A stretch of 64,000 nt of DNA from Haemonchus contortus (GCA_000469685.2 LS997563.1:17468757-17532756), one strand, 5' to 3'; numbered from the stretch's first letter, positions 22,334 through 36,121 are shown. Notes: generated by a model from the letters alone, not told the origin. Made by a program: numbers and translations.

Positions 22334-25300
22334 ATGGGTCATCGCAAGGATCGGAAAGGTAATCCTAGCAACCGTGGAGGAGCAGCTGGAGGAGTGGCAA
22401 ATCGACTGAACACCTTAGCGGTGAAGGCAGAGTCTGCCATTGGAGATCAACTTCTGCCAGGTGAGTGCTTTGAAATTCTTTTGTTTCTCGGTTTCTCACG
22501 GATGTGAGTGATATTTAAGACCGAAATTGAGTTTATTGCAGGCCGCCATCCTTGCAACTGCCAAGCTCGAATTCATGCTCTTGTCAGGAACTGTATGGGT
22601 TGTGGAAAGATAGTATGTGTTCAGGAAGGTAGTGGACCATGTTTTTTCTGCGGTACTCTTGTCTGCACTAAGGAGGAAAAAGAGGTGGTTGTGTCAGCTC
22701 AATTGCTGTATTGTTATAGAAGGATTTAGGTGCAGATGTTATTTAGACGTTTTTGTCTAAAGGATATTTTAGATCTTGGACCGCGGTTCCCGAAAAAGTG
22801 CCGAACTTTACTCCCAGTTGATGGGTACAATGAAAGGAAAGAGCAGTAACTTCAAAGAGTTATCTCTATCAACCGTTGGAGCTGAATTCCAAAAGGCCAC
22901 TCAGTTCCGAAACAAACTTCTGGCCGCCGATGCTGACTCGTAATGTTTTGTTCCTTTGCTTTGTTATCTTCCTTTTTTCTTGAACGAAGCGTAGCAGTTG
23001 CTTTGTGATTCGGTGGGCTAACCTCCCAATTTGGTGCAGAGTGTGAGATGCGTAGAAACTGGAGAAACTTTTGGTCGTCGGAAGTAAAATTGTGTGAATG
23101 CGTTGTAGGACAGGTTGAACTACTGTGAAGCACCAATGATAGATGTTTCACGAGGAAAATGTGAAAGGTAATCTAGAGACTAATGAATTTACACTCAGTT
23201 TGCAGTATCATGCAACATCACCAACCAACCATTTTTCGTCTCAGCCGATCTCTAGCTCGTGCACTGCTCATAAGCAAGTGTAGAGTTTATTAACTACTTT
23301 AAAGCTTTACCGTGAAACCGGAGTCGCTTCCCATGTAGAACCTCATAAGAAAAACTTTTTTCATTTTGTCTCATATGCAACATAGCGCGTACTGGGAAAA
23401 GGGGACATTCTTCGATAATTTTACAAGCGCAGCTGTACCTGAACTGATTACAAGGGTGCAATTACTACATAGATTGATTGAATATACATTTTACTTTGTT
23501 TCTAATAATAGACCTAGTGTATGTGTTTTGAAGTTCCACAATTGAAGGGAACGACGCACAAAGGTCAATGATTTGGAGAGCGACTACTCAAGCATCGAAA
23601 ACAGTCCCTATTTGACAGCAGAGGTTAGCATCACTATAGTTTTTCAAAAACTGCTTTTGTTTAACTTTCTTTTCAAGGAACGCCAAGCAATTATACAGCG
23701 TCGTTTGGAATTGCAAGAAATCAAGGAGAGACGCAAAAGAAACATTGTTATAAATCTCAATGTTTCGGATGTAACGGTCAGCGAGGGAGTAAGTATTATG
23801 TTTTCAAGTCTTATTGTTGAGTATTTACTGCAAGGCGATTTAGCTCGCTAGTTATCACACAAATGATGGGTCACTGAGGCTTTTTCCAACTTGGTATTAA
23901 GTTTGGCGGAAGCTGTCAATATTGATAAATCCAGGGGCCCTTTCATATTCATCACATTTCGACTCAAAAACTCTCAATATTCAAATCTTTGAAAGATTAA
24001 TAACAACTGATGCAATTCTGTTCTGTAGATCCAAGATGTTGGCTCGTATCAGAGCTGCGATCCAGTGATTGAATCCATTCTTGAGAAATCTGAAGAGAGA
24101 CGTCGCGCTGCAGACGCTGCCCAAAATTCGGCTGTGGATGCTCACTGGATTCCGAAAGGATTCGTCCCGAAGGTTAGTTCGATGTCTCAAGTTCGAAACG
24201 CTCACGCAGAGAGGTGATTGTTAATTTTTCCTTTTGAATTGTTTGAGAGATGGGTGGCTTACGTTGAATTAAAGTTGGTTTCTCCCAAAAAGGTTTCTTA
24301 GGCGCGGAACAACCGCAATTCAACGAAACCCTGGTGATTCATCGTTTCTGCTCTTTTACGGTGCGCAACAGCCAAAGTCTACCTTAATTGCAACGCATCT
24401 CCATGAAACTCCACAAGAAAAAATGCCTTGTGATCGTAAATCATGCGTTGTCTACTTCCAACTCCATGTACAACTTTTTTTTACAAATTTAACCTGTTGT
24501 TCTACTAAAAACATCTCGATGCACCAAAAAATGTGAGCGAAAAAGTTATTAGTGATTCAAAAAGCATCCGGTTAATGTTTATCAAGAAGAGAATGTCTTC
24601 ATTCCAGTACGACGAAACCTTGGGGGCACGATTTGAATCGAATGCAGACGAATTTGCTGATGTGGACGCATTATGTGTTATGAATGAAGAGCTCGGGAGA
24701 CTCGAGGTTGAACGGCGAGGATATACCATTACAGTTCCACAGCCTTGTGCCTCTTTAGCCGCATGTGGTTTCATTAGGTATGTTGTTTGTAAATTGATAT
24801 AGATATGGTTTGACATGGTAGAGTACTCTGTAGGCTTTTCATTATACAAGCGGAGTGCAAGCAGAGACTTTACCACGAAATTTTGACCTCTTCTGATCTG
24901 CATACTCCCTACTATTGAAACTTAGGCATCTTATGATATATTTACTTCTTCAATCGAACAAGGCAATGACGTGTCTCCATGTTGTTGTTGGCAATGTTGT
25001 TTGAACTTTCATTTTGATTTTTCCCTCATCATGCTTACGCTTTCCATTAATGACATCCTGTGGAAGAATTTGAACGTCACGTCCTTTGGTTTTCGAAACG
25101 CCTGTTTTTTTTCAGCTTTATAGTAATTCGAAGGAGTTGGGAGTAATGAATGAGAACAAATTTAATCAATAAAGTAGTAGTACTTGGTTGAAAGAAGCCG
25201 TTTAGGTATGTAAGATGGCTGGAGGATATTCACCTGAAGGGCCCTGTTTTTATTTGCTCCACAGTGTCTTCAACTAGCAGTTCAGATGTGAATGATTTTA

Positions 25301-25806
25301 TTGAGAAATATTGCCATGGTTCGTTCAATTTGAGTTTCTTTTTTTTATTAGTGTTGCTATGTTAATGCTACATGAAAGATCCAGCTGCTAACAACTTCAG
25401 GGGATTCACCAGGGAATCAAATTGACTATTCATCAGCAAGCATCCTGGGACGTGTCTACATAGAAGATTGTATCACCTTCACGGAATTCGAAAGAGAGGT
25501 TCTTCTTCTACTATTCGCTTTGGATTTGCTAGGAAGAGCCCACGACTTTTATTGTCTGTGTTAACAGAACCACATGCTCTTCCTAACTTTGAAATTTATG
25601 ATTTTAATACCTATGTTTTGTTGCTTTGTTACTTCCGAAAACTGCACCGCTTTCAGTATGGTGAAGCCGTTTATGGAGAGGGCGATTTCGTGCTGATGTT
25701 CTCCGCTTACGAACCTATGACTGTCCCCATACCTTATATCCCGAAGGCTCCGCTGTTTCAGCTAGAGAAGGAAATAATGCGTATTGTAAGGCCTATGTTC
25801 AGTTGA
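22334..25806 (+). CDS. TRIP4: TRIP4/ASC-1 (activating signal cointegrator 1), 10 exons, 432 aa
   Basis: TRIP4/ASC-1 is a transcription coactivator and a subunit of the ASC-1 complex, which in other animals also acts in ribosome quality control and alkylation repair. Exons: 22334-22460, 22542-22684, 22773-22939, 23548-23623, 23678-23788, 24029-24172, 24608-24777, 25206-25318, 25401-25498, 25657-25806; phases agree. The C2HC5 zinc finger at 43-90 (GRHPCNC, CMGCGKIVC, GSGPCFFCGTLVC) is nearly identical to the human motif. RRTKVNDLESDY at about 146-157 is the conserved middle motif. The C-terminal ASCH domain begins near QPCASLAACGFIR (about 300) and includes SILGRVYIEDC. The protein is about 150 residues shorter than human (581 aa) because the region before the zinc finger is short. 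Either the first exons are missing from this model or the protein is truly shorter. The MTCH-type gene starts 328 bp downstream. Confidence 0.9.
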
Positions 25807-26120
25807 CCACAAGGTTGTTCCTTTTCGTGGCGTAAAGTTTTGCTATCGCTTTCTGTTTTACACATAATCTTTCACTGGAATGTGGTGCATGGTTCGTCCC
25901 AGGAACTGTTGATAAAATTATATTGCCAACATACATTTTCATTTGAGGGATTGCAGATCGATAAATTGTCTCCTCATGGATCAGTCGCCTTTCTGTGATA
26001 CGGTTGTAAAGTTTATTTGCATAAAGTATTTTTATATCTCCATGCACTGATTTTTCAATGTTGTACTCAGCTTCGAATATTTTGGTTATAAATTATCGAC
26101 TGTGCAAAGACTTAACATAC

Positions 26121-26134
26121 TCAATTTGCTAGAT
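26121..26134 (+). promoter_or_regulatory. Probable trans-splice acceptor before the MTCH-type gene
   Basis: TCAATTTGCTAG (26121-26132) ends two bases before the ATG at 26135. An acceptor this close to a start codon, with no upstream exon in phase, is typical of spliced-leader trans-splicing in nematodes. Confidence 0.45.
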
Positions 26135-28576
26135 ATGGCGGCTCGTGATCAGTTTCTTGGACTCAATGAAGAAGAAGTGAGCGTTTTAATTTTTCCCGAC
26201 AATGGTCGTGGTTTTGTAGAATTTTAGATTTGTGTTTTCCATGAATTTCACAAATTCTTCAGGAAATTGTGGCAAAAAATCTAGCTGCAAGAGTGCTTCT
26301 TTCGAGTGTTACATACCCTCTCACATGTGTGAGGACGCTCAATCAGCTGGGATACGAACCGTTCCCATTATCAACCGGAAAAACACTCATCGTTGCTGGT
26401 CGTAATGCCTACTTCCTTCCCAACGTGTTCAGTTATGGTAAGTAGTTTTATTCGATGTTTTCTTCGCATACGAAGAGTCAAGAGGTAAACCTAGATCGAC
26501 ACTGTTGGCCTTGTTAGTGCAACGTAAAATATAAATAATAGCTAAGAACGACGGATGAGTTTACGAAATTCCCTGTTAGTGGAGTATGCTGCGTTCTTCA
26601 AATCTTCCACTCTAAATAACCTTAGTAAGCCTACTCCACTACTCGCCCTTCTGTTGTTCACTGCAATATATGTTTTTTAGATATATGACATACGCTGTTG
26701 TACAGTTTTGAATTATATCAATCTTTAATACTTCCAGCTAATCAAATGGCACACGCTCGCGGATTGGGGGTGTTGTTCACTGGCATTGATTCCGCCGTGT
26801 GCTCTCTCATTCTCCAGGGCATCACGTCCTATAAAACAAAAAAGGTCAATCAGTCGTTATTTTCTTAATGCATTATTTTCTATTCTCTATTCATTCTTAA
26901 TTTCAGTACATCGACACGTACTATCCTGAGATTGGAGGCAAACCAGAAAACGAAAACCTTGACGAGAAGGTGTGTTTTTTCCCAACTGATAAGACCTGAC
27001 CAATTACTGGTTACTGTTCAGGATTTGACGGATCACCAATCATTTAAACGTCATTTGCGTAATGCGATACGTGAATCTGTTGTACGTGTAGTAACAGTCA
27101 CTGTTGCAAGACCATTGACAGGTTGGTTCTTCTAGTAAAAGTCAAATTCTGATAGTTGAGGGTGGGCTGGAACAGTGAGTTATTGCGGTTCCAAGTGCTA
27201 AGCCTGGTGGCGACAAACAACAAAAACCATTTGCGAGAATATTCTCTGGAAAACGTTGCAATGATCCTTTCCGTACGTCTTTAAAAGTGAGGGCCTGCCG
27301 GAAGTAAGGCTCAGTGTGCGCAGGAATCGCAATTGCTGTGGGATGGGCGGCCAAAGAAAAAATTCTGCGAAGCTGACGTAAGGAATTCGCCAACGCATTC
27401 CAAGTTGCTGTTTTCTGAATCGCCTAGGAATGTGGATTGCATGAGTGTTTCATTGTTACTCAAAATCTCGTCTGAACTTCTCGACTTCGCCTATCTACTC
27501 TTAATTAAACTACCTCGAGAGGGTCGTAAGTCTTCTAATGCGATGCGTGCCAGTATTTCTGACCCGTTCGAATTCAAGATGCAGTTGGACCCAAGATCAA
27601 CGTCAGAACACGTCTACCAATATTAGTGTTTTTACGAACTGCCATTTTAATTGACTGGAGAACTCACCTTTTTTATTTTGTGGAAACACATGAAAATGTA
27701 TGCAAGAGATTGATTCCATCTTTATTACTGTACGGTCATACTGGAAACTCGCGTAGCTCTACCATAAATAGTAAATTGAATAATAGTCGCTTTTTCCGCA
27801 AACTACTCATATTGAGTGCACTTCTAATCATAAGGTAAACATTCAGTGGTTATGATTCGTCAAGTAGCCCAACTCATTGGCAACGAAACTAAGTACGGTG
27901 GAGTTTTCTCAAGTGTCCGTCTTATTGGCTTGGAAGAGGGCCCTTCAGGCTTGTTCAGGTGTTTTCGATCTCGTTCCCATTTAATTTTGTCACCTTTTTT
28001 CAACTGCGTTTAGTGGGTTGGTGCCGCAGATGTGTGGCGAAATCATCGTTGTGTTCGGTACTGCTGCTCTGTTGTTTGCTGCTGAACGAGCCATTGTGAT
28101 GTCCGGAATGTATGAGAGGAAGACCGAAACGAGCGCCAAGGTGCGCTATTTTAATAACTTATTTCTTCAAAAACCTACAAAATGATGTGTCCTAAACGTT
28201 CTAGGAAATTGAGGATCTGCGCAAGTTCTCGAACTTCGCCATTCCATTCGTGGTGAATTCCTTCGGATATCCGTACCAAGTAGTCAGTACTGTGATGGCC
28301 GTTGTCGGATCAGGTTTGCCCTTCAAGCTTGCTCAGTCTTTCTTTTCCACTATTGCATGAGAAATACAAGCCATTGAAGGACTTGCTGTCTCTGTCCTGC
28401 CTTACGCTCCATCATTTGTGGACTGGCATTCAGCCTGGGATTACCTTACACCCTATGGCTTGAAGCGAGGATCTCGCTTGTTCCTTCGCGAACAAAATGG
28501 AGCTGTGTCTGTTGGACCAGACCAGCAGCTTTACGCGAGCAACAAACATTTTGTTACCTCGCAATTTGCGTTTTAG
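26135..28576 (+). CDS. mtch-1: Mitochondrial carrier homologue MTCH1/MTCH2 type (9 exons, 346 aa)
   Basis: MTCH proteins are divergent members of the mitochondrial carrier family in the outer membrane, where they insert tail-anchored and other helical proteins and affect apoptosis and lipid metabolism. Exons: 26135-26176, 26263-26437, 26738-26844, 26907-26969, 27022-27121, 27847-27958, 28014-28140, 28205-28313, 28371-28576; phases agree. Human MTCH2 is 303 aa. Key matches are VLLSSVTYPLTCVRTLNQLGYEP near the N terminus, GLGVLFTGIDSAVCS in the first repeat, RPLTVVMIRQVAQLIG and GGVFSSVRLIGLEEGPSGLF in the middle, and FGYPYQVVSTVMAVVG in the last repeat. The canonical carrier signature PxD/ExxK/R is degenerate (TYPLTCVR, ARPLTVVM, GYPYQVVS), as is usual in this family. 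Intron 5 (725 bp) has no recognised element. Confidence 0.92.
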
Positions 28577-31146
28577 ATGTCGTTAGCGTAGTTGCATGTG
28601 CAGTTGCATGCAGAGGCGACTTTCAAACTAATATTTTAGTCCTTCCTGAAGCATATGATCATGTACTGTTTAGCATTTGTTTACTCTATAGCTAGGTCAC
28701 CTGGACATAACGGCTGTAGCTTTTCTAGTTTTTTTTTCATTTACATTATTTTGTGATTGAGTCACCTATATGTAGTGCCCATTGTTTAAATCTTATGTAT
28801 AAAGTGCATTTAGTAAATGTATGCTGTTTTGAGCCGAAAACGACTTAACATAGTCCCCATTCGTGGATGATTATATCTGCAGAAACAAAAAGTCATTGGG
28901 AAAATGTTATGATGGTTGAGATTGGATCATCAGAAGAATTTGCATGATTTGGTTTCTCAATTGCAGACTTTCGATAAGTAAGGTCCGATATGTGAGTTTG
29001 TGAGAGAAACCATAATCCATTCGTTCATTCCAGTGCAATGCAGTGCTACCGCTTGCGTGAGTTGGATGTGTCTTAATTTCTAGTCAAAAAGGTCCATCTC
29101 AAGTATCAGCCTCTGCAATTGAAATTTTTTCCTCGGTTAGCAAACAGCTGTTGTCCCGATAATTACACTTGAGCGGGTTCACATGAGTCCTCATTCGTCC
29201 CTGTTCATTGCAGTCCTGGAGGCACGTCTTGTTTATGCCAAACATCTTTTTGTTTCCGAGGTTTCATCAAAAAATTGATCGGCGAGCATCCTTTTGTTCA
29301 ATTGGAGCCCAAGAGATGAACGCCCTGGTTCAACAACCATCCCAAAAACGCGTCGCTAGCCTTTCCACACCCCCTTGATCTAAAAAATTCTGTCGCGTGG
29401 GTGGCTGTTTGGCTCAGAACCCGTTGATTAACTGATTACATGATTATCTTGTATGCGGAGAGTCCAAGTTACCAGAGGGTAACTCTTTGCACTGTAGAAA
29501 GCACAACCGGAAAGGATGGTTCTTTACCTGATGTTCTCCACCTTTTTCGTGAACCCCTTTGTGTTCCTAAGTCTTCTGCATGCCTCCAGCTTAATTCTTC
29601 TGGCAGTGCTGCCAGATCGTTAATAACGTTGATTGGCTGACTAAATACACGGACTGAGAGCACTCACCATCAAAAATGTTCATCCCAATGAAAGAACTGT
29701 TTGAAAGTAGAGGCAGGAATCGCTCGGCTATTCATGAAACTAGTCTTTATCAGGTTCCGTTGCACTCTGGCGTTGCGAAGATCAGTTAGCAACTGTCCTG
29801 CGTATTAGATATCAGAGGTCTTAGAAACTATGTCGATTGCAAAGCAGAGGTGGCCCAACTATCAGTGGTTGATCCAACTGACGGATGAAGTTTATGAACG
29901 AAAGAAGTTTGAATGAGTTGGTACAACTCTATGACGATTTTATGATGGAAGTTGTTGTGAAGCTCGCGAAAAGACCTCTAGAACTGGGGAGTTTTTTTTT
30001 GCTTCAGGTTGAGGTTACGAGCGTAACGACCTTCGGATAATTCTCTTCGAGATACTGTGACTGTTCCTCGAAGGCGTCAAAAGCAACTTATCTAGGTCTT
30101 GTGACTGGCAAAGTCCCGTTGGATAGCGTGAGATAGGAACATGGGAAGATTTTGAAGGTCGTAGATTTGAATGGCTTTGGACACTGACAACGCGGATGGT
30201 TCATAGGCTTGAACAGCTCAATCTGAGTAGACGGGAGCATAAGTCAACACCAGATTTGAAGGATGAATTGTAGCAGTTCTTGTGCACATTGTATCTCTAC
30301 AGGTAATCAGTTGCACATCGAATAGGCAAAATTCGGTCAATGTTCAGCTATGCAACGCCTGGATGAGCGGATTCACATTATAAATTTCAGGCAAAGAACT
30401 CTGTTAAATGATCAAAGTTCGAGGTCTGTGTATCCTGTGAACCATAGTCCAGAAGTTTGGAACGAAAGCTCGGTTGCTACCCATCACAGCCCCGTACTTG
30501 TAGCACACACTTATCCAGTGCCTATGTTGCTCTCTAACGCCGTGCATGTAACGGGATTTTCGTGATCGAGTAGCACCTATTCGGTCTTGTTCCACCTAAT
30601 TATAGTTTTACGAAAGTCCCAGACAACGAAATCTGCTTTGTAGTCAATCATCGTTCGAGCAGGAAGCGGGTGTGTCCGAGGAACGACTTCTTCAAGTTCA
30701 GAAAAAGCACGCTATTAGTAATCTACTCACAAACCATAAACGTTCACACAAAAAAAGCACTGCAGATGCGTGCCCATAATAACGCCTACGCCGGATTGAA
30801 CTGTGCGAATGGTAGTGAATAGTTGCCATCAGTTTCTGATGAAGGGGGCGAACGTCCGTTGCGCGCGTCCGTTGAAAGTAGGTCGCCCCGCCCACTTCGC
30901 GCGCGGCGCACTCCACTGAGGTCTCGTGATGACATTACAGTACCACCAAGTGTGAATGGAGCGGTCGATTTGCACTTGTCTATGATATCTTCTCTTTGGC
31001 TGACTACCGTGGAGAAAACACTAATCGTATGCCCCGCTTACAGCTGCGACATCTGTCAAGTATCGCGGGCTGACCCGCCGCATGCGACGGCTGCGGCGTG
31101 ACCTAGTTTCGACGGACACGCGCAATGAAGCGCACCCGATGAAGGG

Positions 31147-31790
31147 GGACGAGGTGATGCAGTGGCAAGTGGCGCTGCAGAACACACACAGGGTCCACGG
31201 ATCGACTTCCGGATCTTTATCCGCCTTTGCCAATCAAGCCTTCCATTCTTGCGAGGTCCGCTAATTGATACCAATGAGGACGATAAAAGTAGTGGCTGTT
31301 ATAGCGGGTGGTCACTGCAAGCCATTGTATAGGCCAAATTGAAAGCGTTACTACTGTTCTGAAAGGAAAAGGAGTGGAGGGTGACATACCTCATACGGGC
31401 TTGACTAAAACCCGAAGGCTTTATCCTTCGGGTTTTAGTCAAGCCCGTATTGATATTGGAATGCAAGAGTTTTGATACGAAATTGGCGAGCACAGGTGGC
31501 TTGGGTTTGACGTGCTATTGCCATGTGAGAGCTCATCATCATCGGAGCACGTCTTTCATTGAAAGCTTCTCCCACACCCCAGTTCTGAAGGTCCTTCCCT
31601 GATCGATGCTGACCATTCCCCTTTTATCCTCACATTGAGTTATTCTAACCACTGCATCGCTCCTTGTTGTTGGACCATGAGAGCGAGCTAACGATCATCA
31701 TTATGAAGTAATTCATCAAGTCTTACAATGAATAGCGTTAATCTCACCTATCATCGGTGCAGGCAGAGCCAGACATGCGTAATGGGAGAT
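31147..31790 (+). mobile_element. Composite SINE-headed repeat copy A
   Basis: The left part (31147-31450) is a diverged copy of the tRNA-derived SINE: GAGGTGATGCAGTGGCAAGTGGCGC resembles the A-box head in shortened form, CCAATCAAGCCTTCCATTC is the middle, and the AAGCCATTGTATAGGCC and CTTTATCC tail are present. It ends in a perfect hairpin (31393-31450). The right part, from about 31484, resembles sequence at about 36660-36950, including GGCGAGCACAGGTGGC, CTCATCATCATCGGAG and CATGAATAGCGTT-like segments. Copy A therefore appears to be a longer composite element of about 640 bp. Exact ends are uncertain. Confidence 0.55.
31393..31450. repeat. Perfect 26-bp inverted repeat at a SINE 3' end
   Basis: The arms 31393-31418 and 31425-31450 are exact reverse complements around a six-base loop CTTTAT. 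The left arm is the SINE tail itself (compare ACGGGATTGATCAAC in other copies). The right arm is its inverted duplicate. Confidence 0.9.
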
Positions 31791-34700
31791 CGTTTCATCG
31801 GTTCAAACATTTCCGGAACCCGTACACAGCCATTTCCTTCCTTGCCCCTTTTTTGTTCTTATTCTTCTTTCGACTCATCAAGGGAGAGGTAGGCATGGAG
31901 GTGTCAGATGAAACTTGAAGAATGCAAAAGATCCCTGAAACTGTTAAGTGGCGTGAGTGGAAAGAGGTGCAATATTAGCACTAAAAGCACGTGACGAGTT
32001 AAAAAGTAGTTTGGTTGGTTTTACGGCAGTTGGGACAAAAAGAAGGATGGTTTTCAGTGAGTGCGAATCGTCCTTCGCATCTACGTTGGTAGGTGAGGTT
32101 GCGCACTATTTACGCTGTTTCCGCTATCTCATTTCACCTCAGACTTCAGAGGGCATACCAAAGTTGGATCGCTTAGTAGTTGATCTTCTTTAATCTGATA
32201 TCTCCTCGTAGTCCATCATTGATCACGAGACGTCTGTGATGCCTCTATCAGGCCAGAAAGTTATTCTTAGGGTCAGCCGTCTGAAGTTGTATCCATGTAA
32301 CGTCACCCTTGCTTCTGTTGATATACGATCTCGTCTGACTACTTTATCCTCCCTTATCCTTTGCAAGAAACCATCTCGTTCAAATCTATGCAGATTCTGA
32401 CGGGCTCAGAATTTTTTTCAGGACAGTGAAGTGTTATTGCAAATCTGCAGGAGAGCTTCTCGATCTCTGAGTGGTCTTACTTCAGCCAGAGGCCAGTCAT
32501 CCCTGGTTTCTTTTGCCATCGCTATTCCTTGCAGATCCTAATCATAGTGATCCTCACTTCTCGTGCTCTATAGAATCCTTGCCATTCAAAAAGTGAGCTG
32601 TTTCCTGCCTTGTTTTTTTCATCTGTGGCAATCATGGCCACATGTATTATATAATCGTAGGGTTGTCTTGTCCACAAATGGTTCCACTCGGCCATTGGAG
32701 ATGACGAGGCTTTCGAGAAATTTCTTGTAACAGCTCTCTAAGGCTTTTATCACAGAATCTATCTTTTTGCTTTGACGTTGGTTTCTCCCATGGTATATTC
32801 CCATGCAAACCTTCAATAGTTCATAGTACAGCAATACTTACTGTTCTCTGAGCATCTTGAGGTCATTCACTGTTTCGAACGTGGGTTTTCGTACCTGTAC
32901 TTTCGCCTAATCTTCGTTTGCCTGTCTCCACTCATCTATAAAGATATAAAGATCTTTACATCCCTATCAGTTGCTCCCGCTTTCTATACAAGTTCCCAGC
33001 CACTACGAAGTGAGGCTCTTTCGAGTTCGACCTGTAACTGATAGAGGATCTAGGTGCCCTTGCATTGCCATTGTGTTACGGCTTGAATGGATATAAGTTT
33101 GTTCCTGATGGATTACGAGTAGATATTTCCCAACACATGAACTAACACCGTCTTGAAAATTGAGCAAAATCGGTAGTTCAGAAGTCGTTGGCATTAATCA
33201 TCGCTCCCTAGCAATCTAAACTTTTGATTAACTCTGAAAATTTATCCTCCAATGGAATTGGAAGTGCTCGAGAATCCAGCTCCTCTTATATGTATGTAAG
33301 AGGCCTACTGTGGAGTGTGAAGTGTGGAAATCTGTTTACCCTGCTACTCACCAGTTGGAGCATGAACCATGAGGTATGGGGCATAAATCGTGTTCGATTA
33401 TGGGCCTAAAAAAGCCCTACCGCAGGCGCCGCGTATGCGGAAGTGTGCGCTTTCTTTGGCTTCAAACGGGTCTTCATTTCTAGCACCTAGGCGGTAGTCG
33501 TCATTCGCACTTAAAGAAACTTATGAAACTGGTTCATCTTTCATCACTCATCCCCCTTCTCTTGCTACACTTATTTATCCCTTTATCGGGCAGAAGGTTG
33601 GTGGTTCTAACCGACAGCAGCATTTTCTCGCGTTCGAAACCTTGACATCTATTTCGAGTTCCGAAGTCAGCAGTATCTGATATCACTGATGAAGAGCGCC
33701 CCCTTACGTATTTCGCCCTATTGTGTGACCTAATTGCATGGAAAAGATTTATTGTTGCTTCGGGACGCCTATTATTTCTTTCTTTTGCCAGGTTCGAAAG
33801 ATATTTTCAGATGTTACGATGATCGTATTTGCTTGTATATTTCTCAGCATTCCGTGCAACCCAATGTCAACGTCAGTTTTGATGGAACCGGTCTTTCATT
33901 CACTGACAGAAGAACCAACCCAGCGTTATTCCTAGTTTTGATGAATAACATTTCGTGGTACTTTTGCGTAAACTAGTGCCTTCACGAACTTTCTCCGCCC
34001 TTTTCTGATCTTGTAGGCTTATCTACTGTTTTCAAGATGATGCTTTAATTGCTTTCCTCCTACCAGCTAATGAACTCTTGACTTCTTTCCCTCCAAGCCT
34101 TTTTGCTTTCTGAATCGAGGTTTGATCTGAGACAATCTAGACAGAATTTCCGAGACTTCGTATTCTTCGAATCTACACCTACTGCATGGTTGTATGGGTA
34201 TTCTGTGGGTTCAGCGTTCAGGGTAAAAGGTAGTGATAGATGACAGCATTGCTGAGATTCTTAGTAGGTTGGGAATAGTGGGGCCGGTTATAGTTGAACT
34301 GAAAGTTCTTGAAATAACAGATGAATCGATTTCAATTTGGGTCAAAAAGAGACGTCAGGGATTGATAGCGAAGTCATTTCGGTGGAAATGACTGATCAGG
34401 AATAGCTTCGCCTGTCCATCAAAGGACTTTACAAGAGTGCAGTGTCAGTGACCTTGAGAGGAGTGTTTCACAGAATCATTTGTTCTCTTCTGAGACTCAC
34501 TTATTAGAAAAACTATTAAATCGCCGGTTTTTCCTCTTCATTCTTTCCAAAAGTAAGAACTCGCAGTATTTCCGTCAGACCTACCTCTGACGAAGCAAAA
34601 TATATGACCTCAGAGTTGATTGATCCGAAAACTTCGGTTATGGGATTTTATTTTTCAAGAGCGTTTACAAGAATGCGTTATTACCTCTACATCAAGCTCA

Positions 34701-36121
34701 CAATGAAAAGTTTGATGGTTACCCGTTTGACTATTTTCGCCCATGTAGGAACTTCTGACTGATTTTTGTTGACCACCCATTCGTTCAGTTAGTCACCTCC
34801 TAGGATTGCCTTCACGTATTTCCAGCCCCAAGCTCCAGGCTGCTCTAGAGATTAAGTTTAGAACAACAGCTCATTTTGACGTTTTAGTAATCGACCAGTA
34901 GTAGGAATAGTGGCTTTCAGCCAATCCAATTTCGCCATGGATTCGTTCACTGATAACTTTTTCGTGGCTTCCTTTTCACAAAAACCCCAGTGCCTCTAAG
35001 AGTGTTTCCCATCCCATCAACCCGAACGCATCGAAAAGAATTTCCCGTAAAAAAGGCTTTCAGGACAGCTATTAGTGCTCCATCGACGGTAAACGAAAGG
35101 GTCTCGGAATCTGCGATGTCGCTCGAGCCCTTAGTCATTCAGTTAATTCGCTGAATGTGTACACATAGAAGGTAGTCGAGGTGTGTGCGGGTGTATTGCA
35201 TGTAATTGTTCATTTCTCACATCACCGAATCACTGCCTGTTTACTGACGAAAAACCTGTTTCGGGCATTGAATCGATCTCGAGTGCTCCCCTCAAAACAT
35301 TGGGTCCCACTGTGTCATATGCCCTTTCAGAGCGATATTTGTGCGTCACCATATTCTTGACCCCTCTCGAAGATTCTCCAAATTTGCTGGTTCTTCGGGG
35401 CAGGTAATCTTCTCCAAGGTCGTTCTCGAACTTATGTATACTCTATCTGACCATTCCGACAGTGTTGTAGGCAATTCATATGTTGCAAGGTGTTGAGCCA
35501 AAGAAGTTTGCAAATTTGTTGACAGCCATTCAAGAACTTGAATTTGGATTCAATTTCCTTCGTCTTCTGCTATCTTCTTTCAATTCATTATTCCTACAAT
35601 GTGATTGAGGAGGAGCATATTTCGTTGTTTACAGGAGAGCTCTTCAAAAACATCTTGATCGAAATGAAACCTGATGTTTGTCTTGAAAGTCTTTGCGTAT
35701 TTTTGGCAGCATAGAGGGCTCATGTCATCTTCTTTAGATGGACTTGTTCTTAAAAATAGAAGAAATGAGTAGCGCTTACAACTGAATCAAGTGACAGCTT
35801 CTGGAAGACTTCACTTCATCTCATACACCTCATCCACATCACAATCCTATGTTACGGCATATGTAGGGGAGGATAGATTCTTCCTTCTTTCTCGATAGGA
35901 GTGAAATGGGAGAGGAAACTTCACGGAGATTGAAAATTCTTTGAAACCTTCGGAATACTCCGAATTCTTCATTTATCGTCTCATGTTCAATTAATATTTA
36001 TTATATTATATTTCTTTACTACTGACAACTATACTGCCGAAAATGGTAGAGATTATGAGTACAGTTCTCAATAGCTCACTACCTCTTGTGGCACTTGGAG
36101 GGCAAAAGTCTTCACTTATAC

